This document shows, in pieces, positions 19,492-28,113 of a stretch of 64,000 bases of DNA. A program made the position numbers and the translations under genes. The notes beneath the pieces were generated by a model. That model was not told the DNA's origin, ran no database searches, and saw only the letters and a program-made list of their open reading frames with translations. Every line of letters begins with the position of its first letter. Position 1 is the stretch's first letter. Source of the DNA: Iodidimonas nitroreducens (GTDB lineage: Bacteria > Pseudomonadota > Alphaproteobacteria > Sphingomonadales > Rhodothalassiaceae); assembly GCF_008579165.1 (NCBI RefSeq), contig NZ_BKCN01000001.1, one strand, 5' to 3'.

Positions 19492-19629
19492 AGGAGACAA
19501 CAGACAGACCCTTATTGCGAAGACCGTATTTCAACCCTCAGGTCCGCTCAATCAGGGTTTGCTGCTGTATCTTAAAGTCGAGACTGAACTGGCCGGTCCG
19601 GACCCCATCCCGGGCCGGTCATTTCTTTT
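19492..19629 (+). ncRNA. Candidate sigma-54-dependent small RNA
   Basis: Starting 12 bases after the -12 element, about 138 nt run to a strong terminator. A hairpin AACCCT/AGGGTT (19533-19538 with 19554-19559) lies inside. Although AGGAGA occurs at the 5' end, no ATG, GTG or TTG opens a sensible frame behind it, so a non-coding RNA is the best reading. It is convergent with the DUF6460 gene, 15 bp from its stop. The minus-strand neighbours do not explain this promoter. No known RNA family was recognised. Confidence 0.55.
19590..19629 (+). terminator. Rho-independent terminator of the candidate small RNA
   Basis: TGGCCGGTCCGG (19590-19601) pairs over 12 positions (two G-U) with CCGGGCCGGTCA (19610-19621), loop of eight, followed by TTTCTTTT. 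The tail is T-rich only on the plus strand, so it serves the plus-strand transcript. Confidence 0.75.
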
Positions 19630-19643
19630 GCCAAAAGCCGTGA

Positions 19644-19889
19644 TCAACCCCGCCTTTTGCCCAGAACCCGCATCAGGATATAGAGCGGCACCACGATGGC
19701 CGCACCCATCAAAACATAGATGAGCAGGCCATCCACCGATTGCCAGCTCCACAGCGCCATTGCCGACAGGCGATTCCATAAGGATTGCCAGAATTCCATC
19801 GGCGAAAGACCAGCCACCTTCAAAAACAGGCCCACCAGCAGGCTGGCGAGCACAAGGCCAAGGACCTGTTTCATGGTGATGGATTTCAT
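19644..19889 (-). CDS. DUF6460 small membrane protein
   Basis: This protein of 81 residues starts at 19889 after AAAGGCGG. It has two hydrophobic segments (VLGLVLASLLVGLFLKVAG; LIYVLMGAAIVVPLYILM) and ends in a basic tail (GKRRG). The pattern of a short N-terminal TM, LSPMEFWQSLWN, and a C-terminal TM fits DUF6460 of Alphaproteobacteria. It is an inner-membrane protein of unknown function. Confidence 0.65.
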   Translation of the reverse strand: MKSITMKQVLGLVLASLLVGLFLKVAGLSPMEFWQSLWNRLSAMALWSWQSVDGLLIYVLMGAAIVVPLYILMRVLGKRRG

Positions 19890-19993
19890 AAGCCGCCTTT
19901 GGATGATCAAATGATAAGAAGCCCCATAAAACACCGTCCTTTCGCCCTTGGCAAGTCAGCAACCGGAGACGATCCGGGAGCCAGGCAAGTCCT

Positions 19994-20875
19994 TTAAGTC
20001 TGTTTAAAAGGTGCCCGCTGATCGGCCAGATCGGCCAATTGCCCTGTGGTGGCCCCGGCGGCATCGGCCTCGAGCAAAATCCGGCTGTCTTCCTGAGCGC
20101 GTTGCTCATGAACACTTGTCGCCGCATATAGCAGGGATTGTTTTAAGTGATCGACGGCCAGAGGCCGCAGCCTTGCTTTTCCAAAGCGTAAAAGCAGACG
20201 CCCGAATCCGGCATGGATCAGGAGATTATCGGGGTCCTGCTCTAGTGATCGCTGAAACAGATCAATCGCCTGATCGCGATCCGCCCCGAAAAAGAGGCCA
20301 CCCAGAAAAGATCCGGCCCCCAAAATCACCCGCCCATGCCAAAAGCCGAAAGAGGCCAGCACGCGCGGATCATCGGGATCGATTTCATAAGCTTTTTCCA
20401 GAAAACGCTTTGAGGCCATGGCATCAGACAGGCTGCGATTGATTTGCGCCCGCACCCCATAGCTGGCTGCCGCCTGCAGCAGGATTTCGATGGCATCGGC
20501 GTCTAACGCCAAAGCCCGATCGGCCCAATCCACAGCCTGTTGAGCGGCCTGCTTTTGCTGATCAGGCTGATCGTCATACATCACCGAAGCCAAAAAAGCG
20601 CGCGAGGCCATAACAAACCCGCCCGCACTTTGCATGGCCGTGCCCCGGGCGATTACCGCATCCCACTGCCCCGCATCATAAGCGGCCAGCAGATCATCGG
20701 GCAGAAAATGAGAAGGGGATGCGCTATCATCGGCCAATCCCGCATCATCAGGCAGCGCAGGATCAAAGGCGGCCACGCCGCCCGAACCAAAAGCCCCGAT
20801 CAGCAAAATCAGCCCGATAAGTGCCCGACGGCTCCACGCGAAGACCCTTCGCCCCCTCCGGGGGAAAATGCGCAT
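19994..20875 (-). CDS. TPR-containing exported protein
   Basis: The start at 20875 follows GGAGGT. A basic N-terminus and one hydrophobic segment (ALIGLILLIGAFGSGGVAAF) suggest a signal or anchor. The remainder is TPR-like: WDAVIARGTAMQ, QQAVDWADRALALDADA, FLEKAYEIDPDDPRVLAS, LFQRSLEQDPDNLLIHAGF. No enzymatic motif is visible. The protein probably acts in the periplasm as a binding scaffold. It lies downstream of infC in the same direction. Confidence 0.7.
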   Translation of the reverse strand: MRIFPRRGRRVFAWSRRALIGLILLIGAFGSGGVAAFDPALPDDAGLADDSASPSHFLPDDLLAAYDAGQWDAVIARGTAMQSAGGFVMASRAFLASVMYDDQPDQQKQAAQQAVDWADRALALDADAIEILLQAAASYGVRAQINRSLSDAMASKRFLEKAYEIDPDDPRVLASFGFWHGRVILGAGSFLGGLFFGADRDQAIDLFQRSLEQDPDNLLIHAGFGRLLLRFGKARLRPLAVDHLKQSLLYAATSVHEQRAQEDSRILLEADAAGATTGQLADLADQRAPFKQT

Positions 20876-20956
20876 GAAAAATGACCTCCTTTCGACAAAA
20901 TTTGCCACAAGAGCCCATTTCCCACGCACATAATCAATCTATCCAGCATCAGGCGA

Positions 20957-21496
20957 TTATTTCGGAGCAATGACCATGGTCATCTGCCGCCCTTCCAGGC
21001 GGGGATGCGCCTCAACCTTGGCGACGGCGGAAATATCTTCCTGAACACGCTTCAAAACTTCCATGCCCAAATCCTGATGCGCCATTTCGCGGCCGCGAAA
21101 GCGCAAGGTGACCTTCACCTTATCACCGGCATCCAGAAATTTGGTCATAGCTTTCATTTTGGTCTGATAATCATGGACATCGATGCCGGGGCGCATCTTG
21201 ATTTCCTTGACCTCTTGAATCTTCTGCTTTTTCTTTGCGACATTGGCCTTTTTCTGGGCTTCGTACTTATATTTTCCAAAGTCCAGCACCTTGCATACCG
21301 GCGGATCGGCATTGGGCGAAATCTCGACGAGATCAAGCCCCACCTGCCGGGCAACCTGCAAAGCGGTGTTGATATCGACAACACCATGATTATCCCCATC
21401 GGGGCCGATCAGGCGCACCTGTGGCACCTTGATACGTTCGTTGATCCGCGGGCCTGTTGGTTTCGGCGGCGGACCGACAAGACGACCTTTACGTAT
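20957..21496 (-). CDS. infC: Translation initiation factor IF-3, ATA start
   Basis: IF-3 binds the 30S subunit and proofreads start codons. The N-domain contains GPRINERIKVPQVRLI, the linker is rich in Lys (YKYEAQKKANVAKKKQK), and the C-domain contains KMRPGIDVHDYQTK and VKVTLRFRGREMAHQ. Annotation from the first GTG (21427) would cut off conserved residues. The true start appears to be ATA at 21496, 7 bases after AGGAGG, giving 179 residues. No in-frame ATG, GTG or TTG lies upstream. Rare AUU-type starts are the known basis of infC autoregulation in E. coli. It follows thrS. Confidence 0.95.
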   Translation of the reverse strand: MRKGRLVGPPPKPTGPRINERIKVPQVRLIGPDGDNHGVVDINTALQVARQVGLDLVEISPNADPPVCKVLDFGKYKYEAQKKANVAKKKQKIQEVKEIKMRPGIDVHDYQTKMKAMTKFLDAGDKVKVTLRFRGREMAHQDLGMEVLKRVQEDISAVAKVEAHPRLEGRQMTMVIAPK

Positions 21497-21635
21497 GAGC
21501 TTTCCTCCTGCAATGAATATCAGACAAAGCCCACGCTTTGCCTGTCGTCATATCAATGACAGATCGACTATAACCTGTCTGCCACATCTTGGCGAGTGGC
21601 CCCCATGCAACAATCCGTCACTAAATTCATAATCT

Positions 21636-23588
21636 TCAGGGCATGTGTGCTTCAGCAACCAAAAGCGCAAGGGCTTCATCCAAAGCATAGGATGTCTGAT
21701 CATTCGATCCCAGACGCCTGAGCGAGACTTTGCCCTCTTCCGCCTCGCGCTTGCCCACGACCAGAAGGGCCGGAACCTTGGCCAGACTATGTTCGCGGAC
21801 CTTATAATTGATTTTTTCATTCCGCAGATCGCTTTCAACCCGCAAACCTGCGGCTTTCAAACGATCCCGCACATGAGCGGCATAATCATCGGCATCCGAT
21901 GTGATGGTCGCCACCACGGCCTGCACAGGGGAAAGCCACAAGGGGAATTTCCCCGCATAATGTTCGATCAGAATGCCGATGAACCGCTCGAACGAGCCAA
22001 AAATCGCCCGATGCAGCATCACCGGACGATGCCGCGCCCCATCTTCGCCCACATAGCTTGCATCGAGCCGTTCGGGCAGCACGAAATCCACCTGCAAAGT
22101 GCCGCATTGCCAATCCCGGCCAATGGCATCGGTCAGCACGAATTCCAGCTTCGGCCCGTAAAAGGCCCCCTCGCCGGGATTGAGCTCAACCTCAAGCCCC
22201 ATGGCCGTGGTGGCATCGCGCAAGGCGGCCTCGGCGCGATCCCAGGTGGCATCATCGCCCGCCCGCTTTTCCGGCCGATCCGAAAATTTCACCCGGACCT
22301 TCTCAAATCCCAGATCTTTGTAAACAGCAAAAAGCAGAGTTGAAAAGGCCTCGCTTTCCGAACGAATCTGCTTTTCGGTGCAGAAAATATGGGCATCATC
22401 CTGCGTGAAGGCCCGCACCCGCATCAAGCCATGCATCGCCCCCGAAGGTTCATAGCGATGGCATGAGCCAAATTCAGACAGCCGCAAAGGCAGATCGCGA
22501 TAGCTGTAAAGCCGTTGATTGAACACCTGCACATGGCAAGGGCAATTCATCGGCTTCACCGCCAGTTCGCGCTCTTCAGAGGTCAGCGCATACATATGTT
22601 CGGAGAATTTTTCCCAATGGCCGGATTTTTCCCACAGGCTGCGATCCACGATCTGCGGGGTTTTGATCTCGCGATAGCCGGCAGCATCGAGCTTCCGCCG
22701 CAAATAGGTTTCAAGGGCGCGATAGATGGTCCAGCCCTTGGGGTGCCAAAAGGCCATGCCTGCGGCTTCTTCCTGAAAATGGAAAAGCTGCATGTCCTTG
22801 CCCAAACGCCGATGGTCGCGCTTTTCCGCTTCTTCAATCCGCTCCAGATAGGCACGCAATTCCTTTTTATCGCGCCAAGCGGTGCCATAGATGCGGGTGA
22901 GCATTTCATTGCGCTGATCGCCCCGCCAATAGGCCCCGGCCACCTTGGTCAGCTTGAAGGCATCGCCCACCTTGCCCGATGAAGGCAGATGCGGACCCCG
23001 GCACAGATCCATCCAGCCATCCCCATGGCGATAGACCGAGATCGTCTCGCTTTCCGGCAGATCTTCAATGATTTCGGCCTTATAATGTTCGCCGATGGAC
23101 CGGAAATGGGCGATGGCCCGCTCACGATCCCATTCTTCGCGGCGGATCGGCTCATCGCGGGCAACGATCTCATGCATCCGGGCTTCGATCACGGCCAGCT
23201 CTTCTTCGGTGAAGGGCTGATCGCGGGCGAAATCATAATAAAAGCCATCCTTGATCACCGGGCCGATGGTCACCTGCGTATCGGGATAAAGCTCTTGAAC
23301 CGCTTCGGCCAGAATATGCGCGCTATCATGGCGAATCAGCTCCAGCGCATGATCTTCATCGCGGGCGGTGATGATCGACACCGCAGCATCTTTGGTGATC
23401 GGTACCGAAAGATCGCGCAAATGGCCATCAATCATGATCGCAAGGGCGGCTTTCGCAAGGCCCGGACCAATGCTGGCGGCCAGATCCGCCCCCGTGACCG
23501 GGCCATCGAACTGGCGGCGGCTGCCATCAGGCAAAAGCAGGCTCACAGGGCGGGCATCAGGCCCGGATGCAGCAGAGATATCGTCCAT
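21636..23588 (-). CDS. thrS: Threonyl-tRNA synthetase
   Basis: This class II synthetase of 650 residues has an intact frame. The order is TGS domain (about 15-75), editing domain with HDSAHILAEAV (the HxxxH motif) and YDFARDQPF, then the catalytic core: MNCPCHVQVF (zinc Cys), FGSCHRYEPSGAMHGLMRVR (motif 2), QDDAHIFC, HRAIFGSFERFIGILIEHYAG (motif 3), and the C-terminal anticodon-binding domain. It precedes infC in the same direction, as in many bacteria. Confidence 0.98.
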   Translation of the reverse strand: MDDISAASGPDARPVSLLLPDGSRRQFDGPVTGADLAASIGPGLAKAALAIMIDGHLRDLSVPITKDAAVSIITARDEDHALELIRHDSAHILAEAVQELYPDTQVTIGPVIKDGFYYDFARDQPFTEEELAVIEARMHEIVARDEPIRREEWDRERAIAHFRSIGEHYKAEIIEDLPESETISVYRHGDGWMDLCRGPHLPSSGKVGDAFKLTKVAGAYWRGDQRNEMLTRIYGTAWRDKKELRAYLERIEEAEKRDHRRLGKDMQLFHFQEEAAGMAFWHPKGWTIYRALETYLRRKLDAAGYREIKTPQIVDRSLWEKSGHWEKFSEHMYALTSEERELAVKPMNCPCHVQVFNQRLYSYRDLPLRLSEFGSCHRYEPSGAMHGLMRVRAFTQDDAHIFCTEKQIRSESEAFSTLLFAVYKDLGFEKVRVKFSDRPEKRAGDDATWDRAEAALRDATTAMGLEVELNPGEGAFYGPKLEFVLTDAIGRDWQCGTLQVDFVLPERLDASYVGEDGARHRPVMLHRAIFGSFERFIGILIEHYAGKFPLWLSPVQAVVATITSDADDYAAHVRDRLKAAGLRVESDLRNEKINYKVREHSLAKVPALLVVGKREAEEGKVSLRRLGSNDQTSYALDEALALLVAEAHMP

Positions 23589-23791
23589 CGAACTTCATTC
23601 CATTCAGCCAAATCCATAGGGCCAGAAACATACCGACCCATGATGTTTGGCGATCATCATCTGATTTCGGGCGCAAAAAGATGCGCGCCCCAGCAAAAGG
23701 GCACAGCCGCACGAAGCCGGGTTTATAAGTCAGTTTCCCATGATGCGCAAGGCGTTCACCGCCGTTTTCAGCCCGGCTTCAAGGCCTATGA

Positions 23792-24981
23792 TCAGGCCGC
23801 CAGCATCCTTTGATAGCGGGCCAGAACCTGCTGGCACATTTCATCCCGGCCAAAGCGGTTCACCATCCGGCTGCGGGTTTTCATGGCAATGGCCAGCCGC
23901 GCTTCGGTTTCCAGATCGGCGGCATGAAGCAGGGCTTCGGCCAAAGCCCCGGCATCGCCCGGGTCCACCAGCCAGCCGGTTTCCCCATCCAGCACCGTTT
24001 CCCGCGCCCCGCCATGGCGGCTGGCCACCACCGGACGGCCCATCGCCTGGGCTTCCACACACACCCGGCCAAACGCTTCGGGCTGGATCGAGGGCACCGC
24101 CACCACATCCGCCAGCATATAGGCGGCGGGCATATCCTCGCAATAACCGGCGAGCCGCACCCGGCCCCCCAGCTTGTGCTTTTCGATCAGAGCTTCAAGC
24201 TGGGCGGCCTGCTGGCTTTCGGCAGGCCCGCCGCCTAAAATAAGACAGAACAGATCATCCCGCTTGATCCGCGCCATCGCCTCGATCAGGATTTCAAAGC
24301 CATTGCGCGGCAAAAGGCTGCCCGCCGCCAGAATGATCGTGCAGCCATCAGGCAGGCTGTAGCGCCGCGAAAGCTGGATCAGCCTTTGCGCCTTTACCGC
24401 TGCCGGATTGAACCGCGCCAGATCGATCCCACGATGGATCACCGAAATCCGGTCGGGGCTCAAATGTCGTTCGGTGCCGATCTGTTCGGCAATGAAATCG
24501 GAAATGGCGATGATATGATCCGCATCGGTAAAGGCCCGTTCATAGCGGCGGGCCAGAAACCCCCCATCCGGTGGCCCCAGATCGCTGATCGTGCTGACGC
24601 TGTGGCACCCGGCCGCTTTCGCCGCGCGCATGGCGGGCCAGGCAAAAGCCGGGCTACGCACATGCACCAGCTTCACATCATGGGCAGCGATCAGGCGGGC
24701 GATCCTGCGCTGCATCAACCGCATGCTGAGCGGATTGGGGCGGGGCAAGGATAAGGCTCATGCAAAGAGCCCCCAACCAAAGCTTCGGCGAGCAAAGAGC
24801 CCGTGCCCGAGGCAATCACCGAACGCCCGCCCTTTTGCACCAGCGCTTTCGCCACATCCACCGCCGAGCGGCCAACGCCATGCGGCTCCAGATCATCAAG
24901 AATCTGCAAAACGCAAACGCCTTGCAAATCCGTATCTTCGGAGCGGAGGATAAGGTCGCGCGAGGGGGATGTTCCGGGCAT
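23792..24981 (-). CDS. GT4-family glycosyltransferase, one frameshift
   Basis: This is a GT-B fold sugar transferase. The N-terminal Rossmann half has LQILDDLEPHGVGRSAVDVAKAL. The C-terminal half has VIHRGIDLARFNP, AAGSLLPRNGFEILIEAMA, and the nucleotide-sugar motif PSIQPEAFGRVCVEAQAMGRP, then GGARETVLDGETGWLV. The frame changes near 24746 in a C/G run. Start 24981 follows GGAACAG and avoids overlapping the divergent hydrolase gene. It is probably cytoplasmic and makes an envelope glycan. The donor and acceptor are unknown. Confidence 0.85.
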
Positions 24982-25024
24982 AATCTGTTCCAAATCAAAA
25001 AACCCTGGACCATAAGGAGATCCC

Positions 25025-25834
25025 ATGACACCGCCATCCATAGCCCACAGCCCGCATGGCGTCCAGATTGCCTATCACAAGATTGCCGGGAATGAGAACA
25101 CAGCCGCCCCCAAACAGCCTGCACAGAACGGAGGCACCGCCCCCGGCCTGATTTTTCTGGGCGGTTTTCGATCCGATATGACCGGCACCAAAGCGCTGGC
25201 GCTGGAAGCCCACAGCATCGCCCAGGCCCAGACTTTCATCCGTTTCGATTATCGCGGCCATGGGCAATCTTCCGGGCAATTTCACATGAGCACCCTGAGC
25301 GATTGGCTGGCCGATAGCCTTTTTGTCATCGACGAATTAAGCACCGGCCCGCAGATTTTGATCGGCAGTTCGATGGGCGGCTGGCTGGCGCTTCTGGCGG
25401 CTTTGGCGCGTCCGCAGCGCATCTGCGGCCTGATCCTGCTGGCCCCGGCACCCGATTTCACCGAAAAACTGATGTGGGATCACTTTTCCGAGGAAACCCG
25501 GCGCCAGATCATGGAACAGGGCCATTATGCCCAGCCCAGCGCCTATGACCCCGAGCCCACCCTGATCACCCGCAATCTGATCGAGGATGGCCGCAAGCAT
25601 CTTTTGCTCGACAAACCCATCGATCTTGCGATCCCCATCCGCCTGATCCATGGCGACCGCGACCCCGATGTGCCCTGGCAGCACAGCATCACGCTGATGG
25701 ACCGCCTGACGAGCGATGATGTGGTGCTGCATCTGATCAAGAACGGCGATCATCGGCTCAGCAGCCCTGCCGATATTGCGCGCCTTAAAGCCATCACCGC
25801 AGACCTCAGCGCACAATGCAGGCAACAGGTTTGA
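25025..25834 (+). CDS. Alpha/beta hydrolase (ABHD10-like esterase)
   Basis: This is a serine hydrolase of 269 residues. The oxyanion region is LIFLGGFRSDMTGTKA, FDYRGHGQSSG follows, the nucleophile elbow is GSSMGGWLAL, Asp is in HGDRDPDVPW and His in NGDHRLS. The pattern fits the carboxylesterase / thioesterase group related to ABHD10. The start follows AAGGAGA. It is divergent from the glycosyltransferase and ends 17 bp before the sigma-factor promoter. The substrate is unknown. Confidence 0.85.
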   Translation: MTPPSIAHSPHGVQIAYHKIAGNENTAAPKQPAQNGGTAPGLIFLGGFRSDMTGTKALALEAHSIAQAQTFIRFDYRGHGQSSGQFHMSTLSDWLADSLFVIDELSTGPQILIGSSMGGWLALLAALARPQRICGLILLAPAPDFTEKLMWDHFSEETRRQIMEQGHYAQPSAYDPEPTLITRNLIEDGRKHLLLDKPIDLAIPIRLIHGDRDPDVPWQHSITLMDRLTSDDVVLHLIKNGDHRLSSPADIARLKAITADLSAQCRQQV

Positions 25835-25851
25835 TCCATAATGATCGCCAT

Positions 25852-25880
25852 TGATCTGATTTTCGCATCCGTTCGTAAGA
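25852..25880 (+). promoter_or_regulatory. Putative autoregulated ECF sigma promoter
   Basis: TGATCT (25852-25857), 18 bases, TAAGA (25876-25880). From memory, promoters of the Rhodobacter RpoE/ChrR system follow TGATCC-N18-TAAGA, so this is one base from consensus. It lies about 65 bp before the sigma-anti-sigma gene, as expected for autoregulation. Confidence 0.65.
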
Positions 25881-25947
25881 GCCATCAAGAGCATGAAAAG
25901 ATTTTTCGCTGTAGAGCCGCGCGATTTTTCGTTAAATGGAGACAGAC

Positions 25948-27255
25948 GTGCCCGGATATGCGGAGAGCAACGCTGACCGTTTCAGACAGACCAGAAAGCC
26001 AGTTCATCTGGCCCCGATCATGATGCGCGGCCTGTCTTCACAGAGCCGTCCACGGCCGGATGATGTGCATCTTGTGGCGCTGATCACGGCCATCGCCGCA
26101 GAGCGGTCGCGGGCAGCATTTGCCGAGCTTTTCCGCGCCTTTGCGCCCCGGCTGAAAGCCTATGTGATGCGCGCGGGAGCCGATGGCCGCATGGCCGAGG
26201 ATGTGGTGCAGGAAGCGATGATCGCGGTCTGGCGCAAAGCCGATAGTTTCAATCCTGAAAAAGCATCGGTTTCCACATGGATCTTTACCATCGTGCGAAA
26301 CAAGCGAATCGATTATCTGCGCCGGGAAGCCCGGCCCGATCTGAAGCCATCCGATTTTCTGCATCTGGAAAATGATCAGACCCATGCCGATGACGAGATC
26401 GATGGCCAGCAAACCGGAGACAGCATTCAGGAAGCGCTGGCCGGCCTGCCTTTGGAACAGGCGCAGGTTCTGGAACTCGCCTATTTCGAGGATAAATCGC
26501 ATCGCGAAATCGCCGAACAACTCAATCTGCCTTTGGGCACAGTCAAATCCCGCATCCGTCTGGCGCTCGCCCGGATGAAAGTCGATATCGGATATGGCAT
26601 CATGAATTTGAACCGTCTTTCAGATGAAGTGCTGGTGGATTATGCCTCGGGCGCAGCCCCCGAGCCGGTGGCTTTGGCCATTGCCACCCATATGAGCCTC
26701 AATGCTGAAGCCCGCCGCGATTATGAACAGATGAACCATCTGGGCGGTGCTCTTTTGATGTCGATTGATGAAGAAGCGGTGAGCGATCATCTGCTCGATG
26801 ATCTGCTGGCGCGTCTTGATGAGCCGGAAGCGGCGCAATCCCCAAGCCCCGCATTCGATGCCCAGACAAAAGCCATCGTGCCCCAGCCCCTGCTGCCCTA
26901 TCTGCGGGCCTCGCTCGATGATCTGCCATGGCAGAAGGTTTATAACGGGGTTGAGGAATATCGTTTTGAAACGACCCTGCCGGGCTATAAATCCGCTTTA
27001 TTGCGGATTGCACCGGGCAAGCCCATGCCGCTGCACAGCCATCGCGGGCCGGAATATACCGTGGTGCTGGATGGGGCTTATTATGATCAGGGCGTGCGCC
27101 TGGGGCGGGGTGATCTGTGTGAAGCCGATGGCCATGATCAGCATCGCCCCATCGCCGATGACAAAGACGGCTGCCTGTGCCTGATCGTGCTCGATGCACC
27201 GATCCGGCTTTCGGGACTTTTGGGGATCGTGCTTAATCCGTTCCTGAAAAATTAA
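25948..27255 (+). CDS. Fused ECF sigma factor (RpoE, ECF11-like) and ChrR-like anti-sigma
   Basis: One frame encodes both partners. Residues about 40-215 are an ECF sigma factor: AAFAELFRAFAPRLKAYV (region 2.1), AEDVVQEAMIAVWRKAD, STWIFTIVRNKRIDYLRR, and the sigma-4 helix-turn-helix HREIAEQLNLPLGTVKSRIR. Residues 219-435 match ChrR, starting with an internal ATG at 26602. In ChrR, His6, His31, Cys35 and Cys38 hold the zinc needed for sigma binding. Here only His248 (equivalent to His31) remains; the others are Arg223, Asn252 and Ala255. The cupin ligands survive (HSHRGPE, then a His in DQHRP) with GCLCL. Start GTG 25948 follows GGAGA; 26020 is an alternative. A single-base error hiding a stop is possible. 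Confidence 0.85.
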   Translation: MPGYAESNADRFRQTRKPVHLAPIMMRGLSSQSRPRPDDVHLVALITAIAAERSRAAFAELFRAFAPRLKAYVMRAGADGRMAEDVVQEAMIAVWRKADSFNPEKASVSTWIFTIVRNKRIDYLRREARPDLKPSDFLHLENDQTHADDEIDGQQTGDSIQEALAGLPLEQAQVLELAYFEDKSHREIAEQLNLPLGTVKSRIRLALARMKVDIGYGIMNLNRLSDEVLVDYASGAAPEPVALAIATHMSLNAEARRDYEQMNHLGGALLMSIDEEAVSDHLLDDLLARLDEPEAAQSPSPAFDAQTKAIVPQPLLPYLRASLDDLPWQKVYNGVEEYRFETTLPGYKSALLRIAPGKPMPLHSHRGPEYTVVLDGAYYDQGVRLGRGDLCEADGHDQHRPIADDKDGCLCLIVLDAPIRLSGLLGIVLNPFLKN

Positions 27256-27266
27256 AGGGTGAGACC

Positions 27267-28085
27267 ATGTTGCGTCGTCGCTTTTTAAGCCAGGCGGCCG
27301 GGCTTGCCGCCGCCGCTCCCATCATTACCCTTCATGGCCCATCGGCTTTTGCCGATCCGGCAGGCGATGATGGCTTTTGGCTGTTTGATGACCGAAGCGC
27401 CATTCCGGCACAGATCGCCTTTGATATCATCCGCAAAGGGGACCGGATCGGCGAGCATATCATCGCTTTCACCCCCACCGAACAGGGCCTGCAGGTGGAT
27501 GTGGATATTCGCATCAAGGTGAAATTTCTGTTCATCACGGCCTATTCCTATCACCATCAGATCCGCGAACATTGGGTGGGGGATCGCCTGCAATCCTATG
27601 CAACCCGCACCCGGGATAATGGCAAGGATCTGGACGCCCATGGTCAGATCATGGGGGATGATTTTGAACTGACCGATGCCACCGGGGCGGTGCACCGGGT
27701 GCCCCACAACACCCTTCTCACCAGCTATTGGCATCCCGATACCCGCACGGCAAGCCGGCTCATCAACAGCCAAACCGGCGCACCAATGGATGTGCGGCTG
27801 GTGCCGGTGCAAAAGGATGATCCGCTGATCGCCCCCTGGGGCGAGGTGCGGGCCGACAAGCTGCGGGTGGAAGCCGACCGCCAATGGTATTTATGGATCG
27901 ATTCCATGGGTTGTCTTTTCGATATTGCCTTCACCGGCAAGGATGGGACCGAAATCCGCTATGAACTCAAACGCCATCTCGATCCCCAAACAGCCCCGTG
28001 GATCAATGATGCCCCCCTGCTTTCCCCTTATGTGAATAATCCCATGCTGGCCCGCCAGCAAAGCAGCCCTTCAGGCCAAGGCTGA
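27267..28085 (+). CDS. DUF6134 family exported protein, Tat signal
   Basis: The N-terminus LRRRFLSQAAGLAAAAPI is a twin-arginine signal. The mature part is beta-rich (IAFDIIRKGDRIGEHIIAF; VDVDIRIKVKFLFITAYSYHH; LWIDSMGCLFDIAFTGKDG). It fits DUF6134, a family often found beside ECF sigma and cyclopropane-synthase genes. It starts 11 bp after the sigma-ChrR gene behind AAAGGG, so the two form an operon. It probably acts in the periplasm, perhaps binding lipid; that is inference. Confidence 0.75.
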   Translation: MLRRRFLSQAAGLAAAAPIITLHGPSAFADPAGDDGFWLFDDRSAIPAQIAFDIIRKGDRIGEHIIAFTPTEQGLQVDVDIRIKVKFLFITAYSYHHQIREHWVGDRLQSYATRTRDNGKDLDAHGQIMGDDFELTDATGAVHRVPHNTLLTSYWHPDTRTASRLINSQTGAPMDVRLVPVQKDDPLIAPWGEVRADKLRVEADRQWYLWIDSMGCLFDIAFTGKDGTEIRYELKRHLDPQTAPWINDAPLLSPYVNNPMLARQQSSPSGQG

Positions 28086-28113
28086 GATCACAAACAAAAT
28101 TCACTGGCGGGAT

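Noticed and set aside
23672..23700. Regulatory leader hairpin upstream of thrS (GGGCGC/GCGCCC)
   Set aside because: The short stem has no T-tract or Thr-rich leader and is expected by chance in GC-rich DNA.
25948..26610. Two separate genes, sigma and chrR, as in Rhodobacter
   Set aside because: No stop codon lies between them in the given sequence, so I annotate a fusion; the doubt about a hidden base error is stated.
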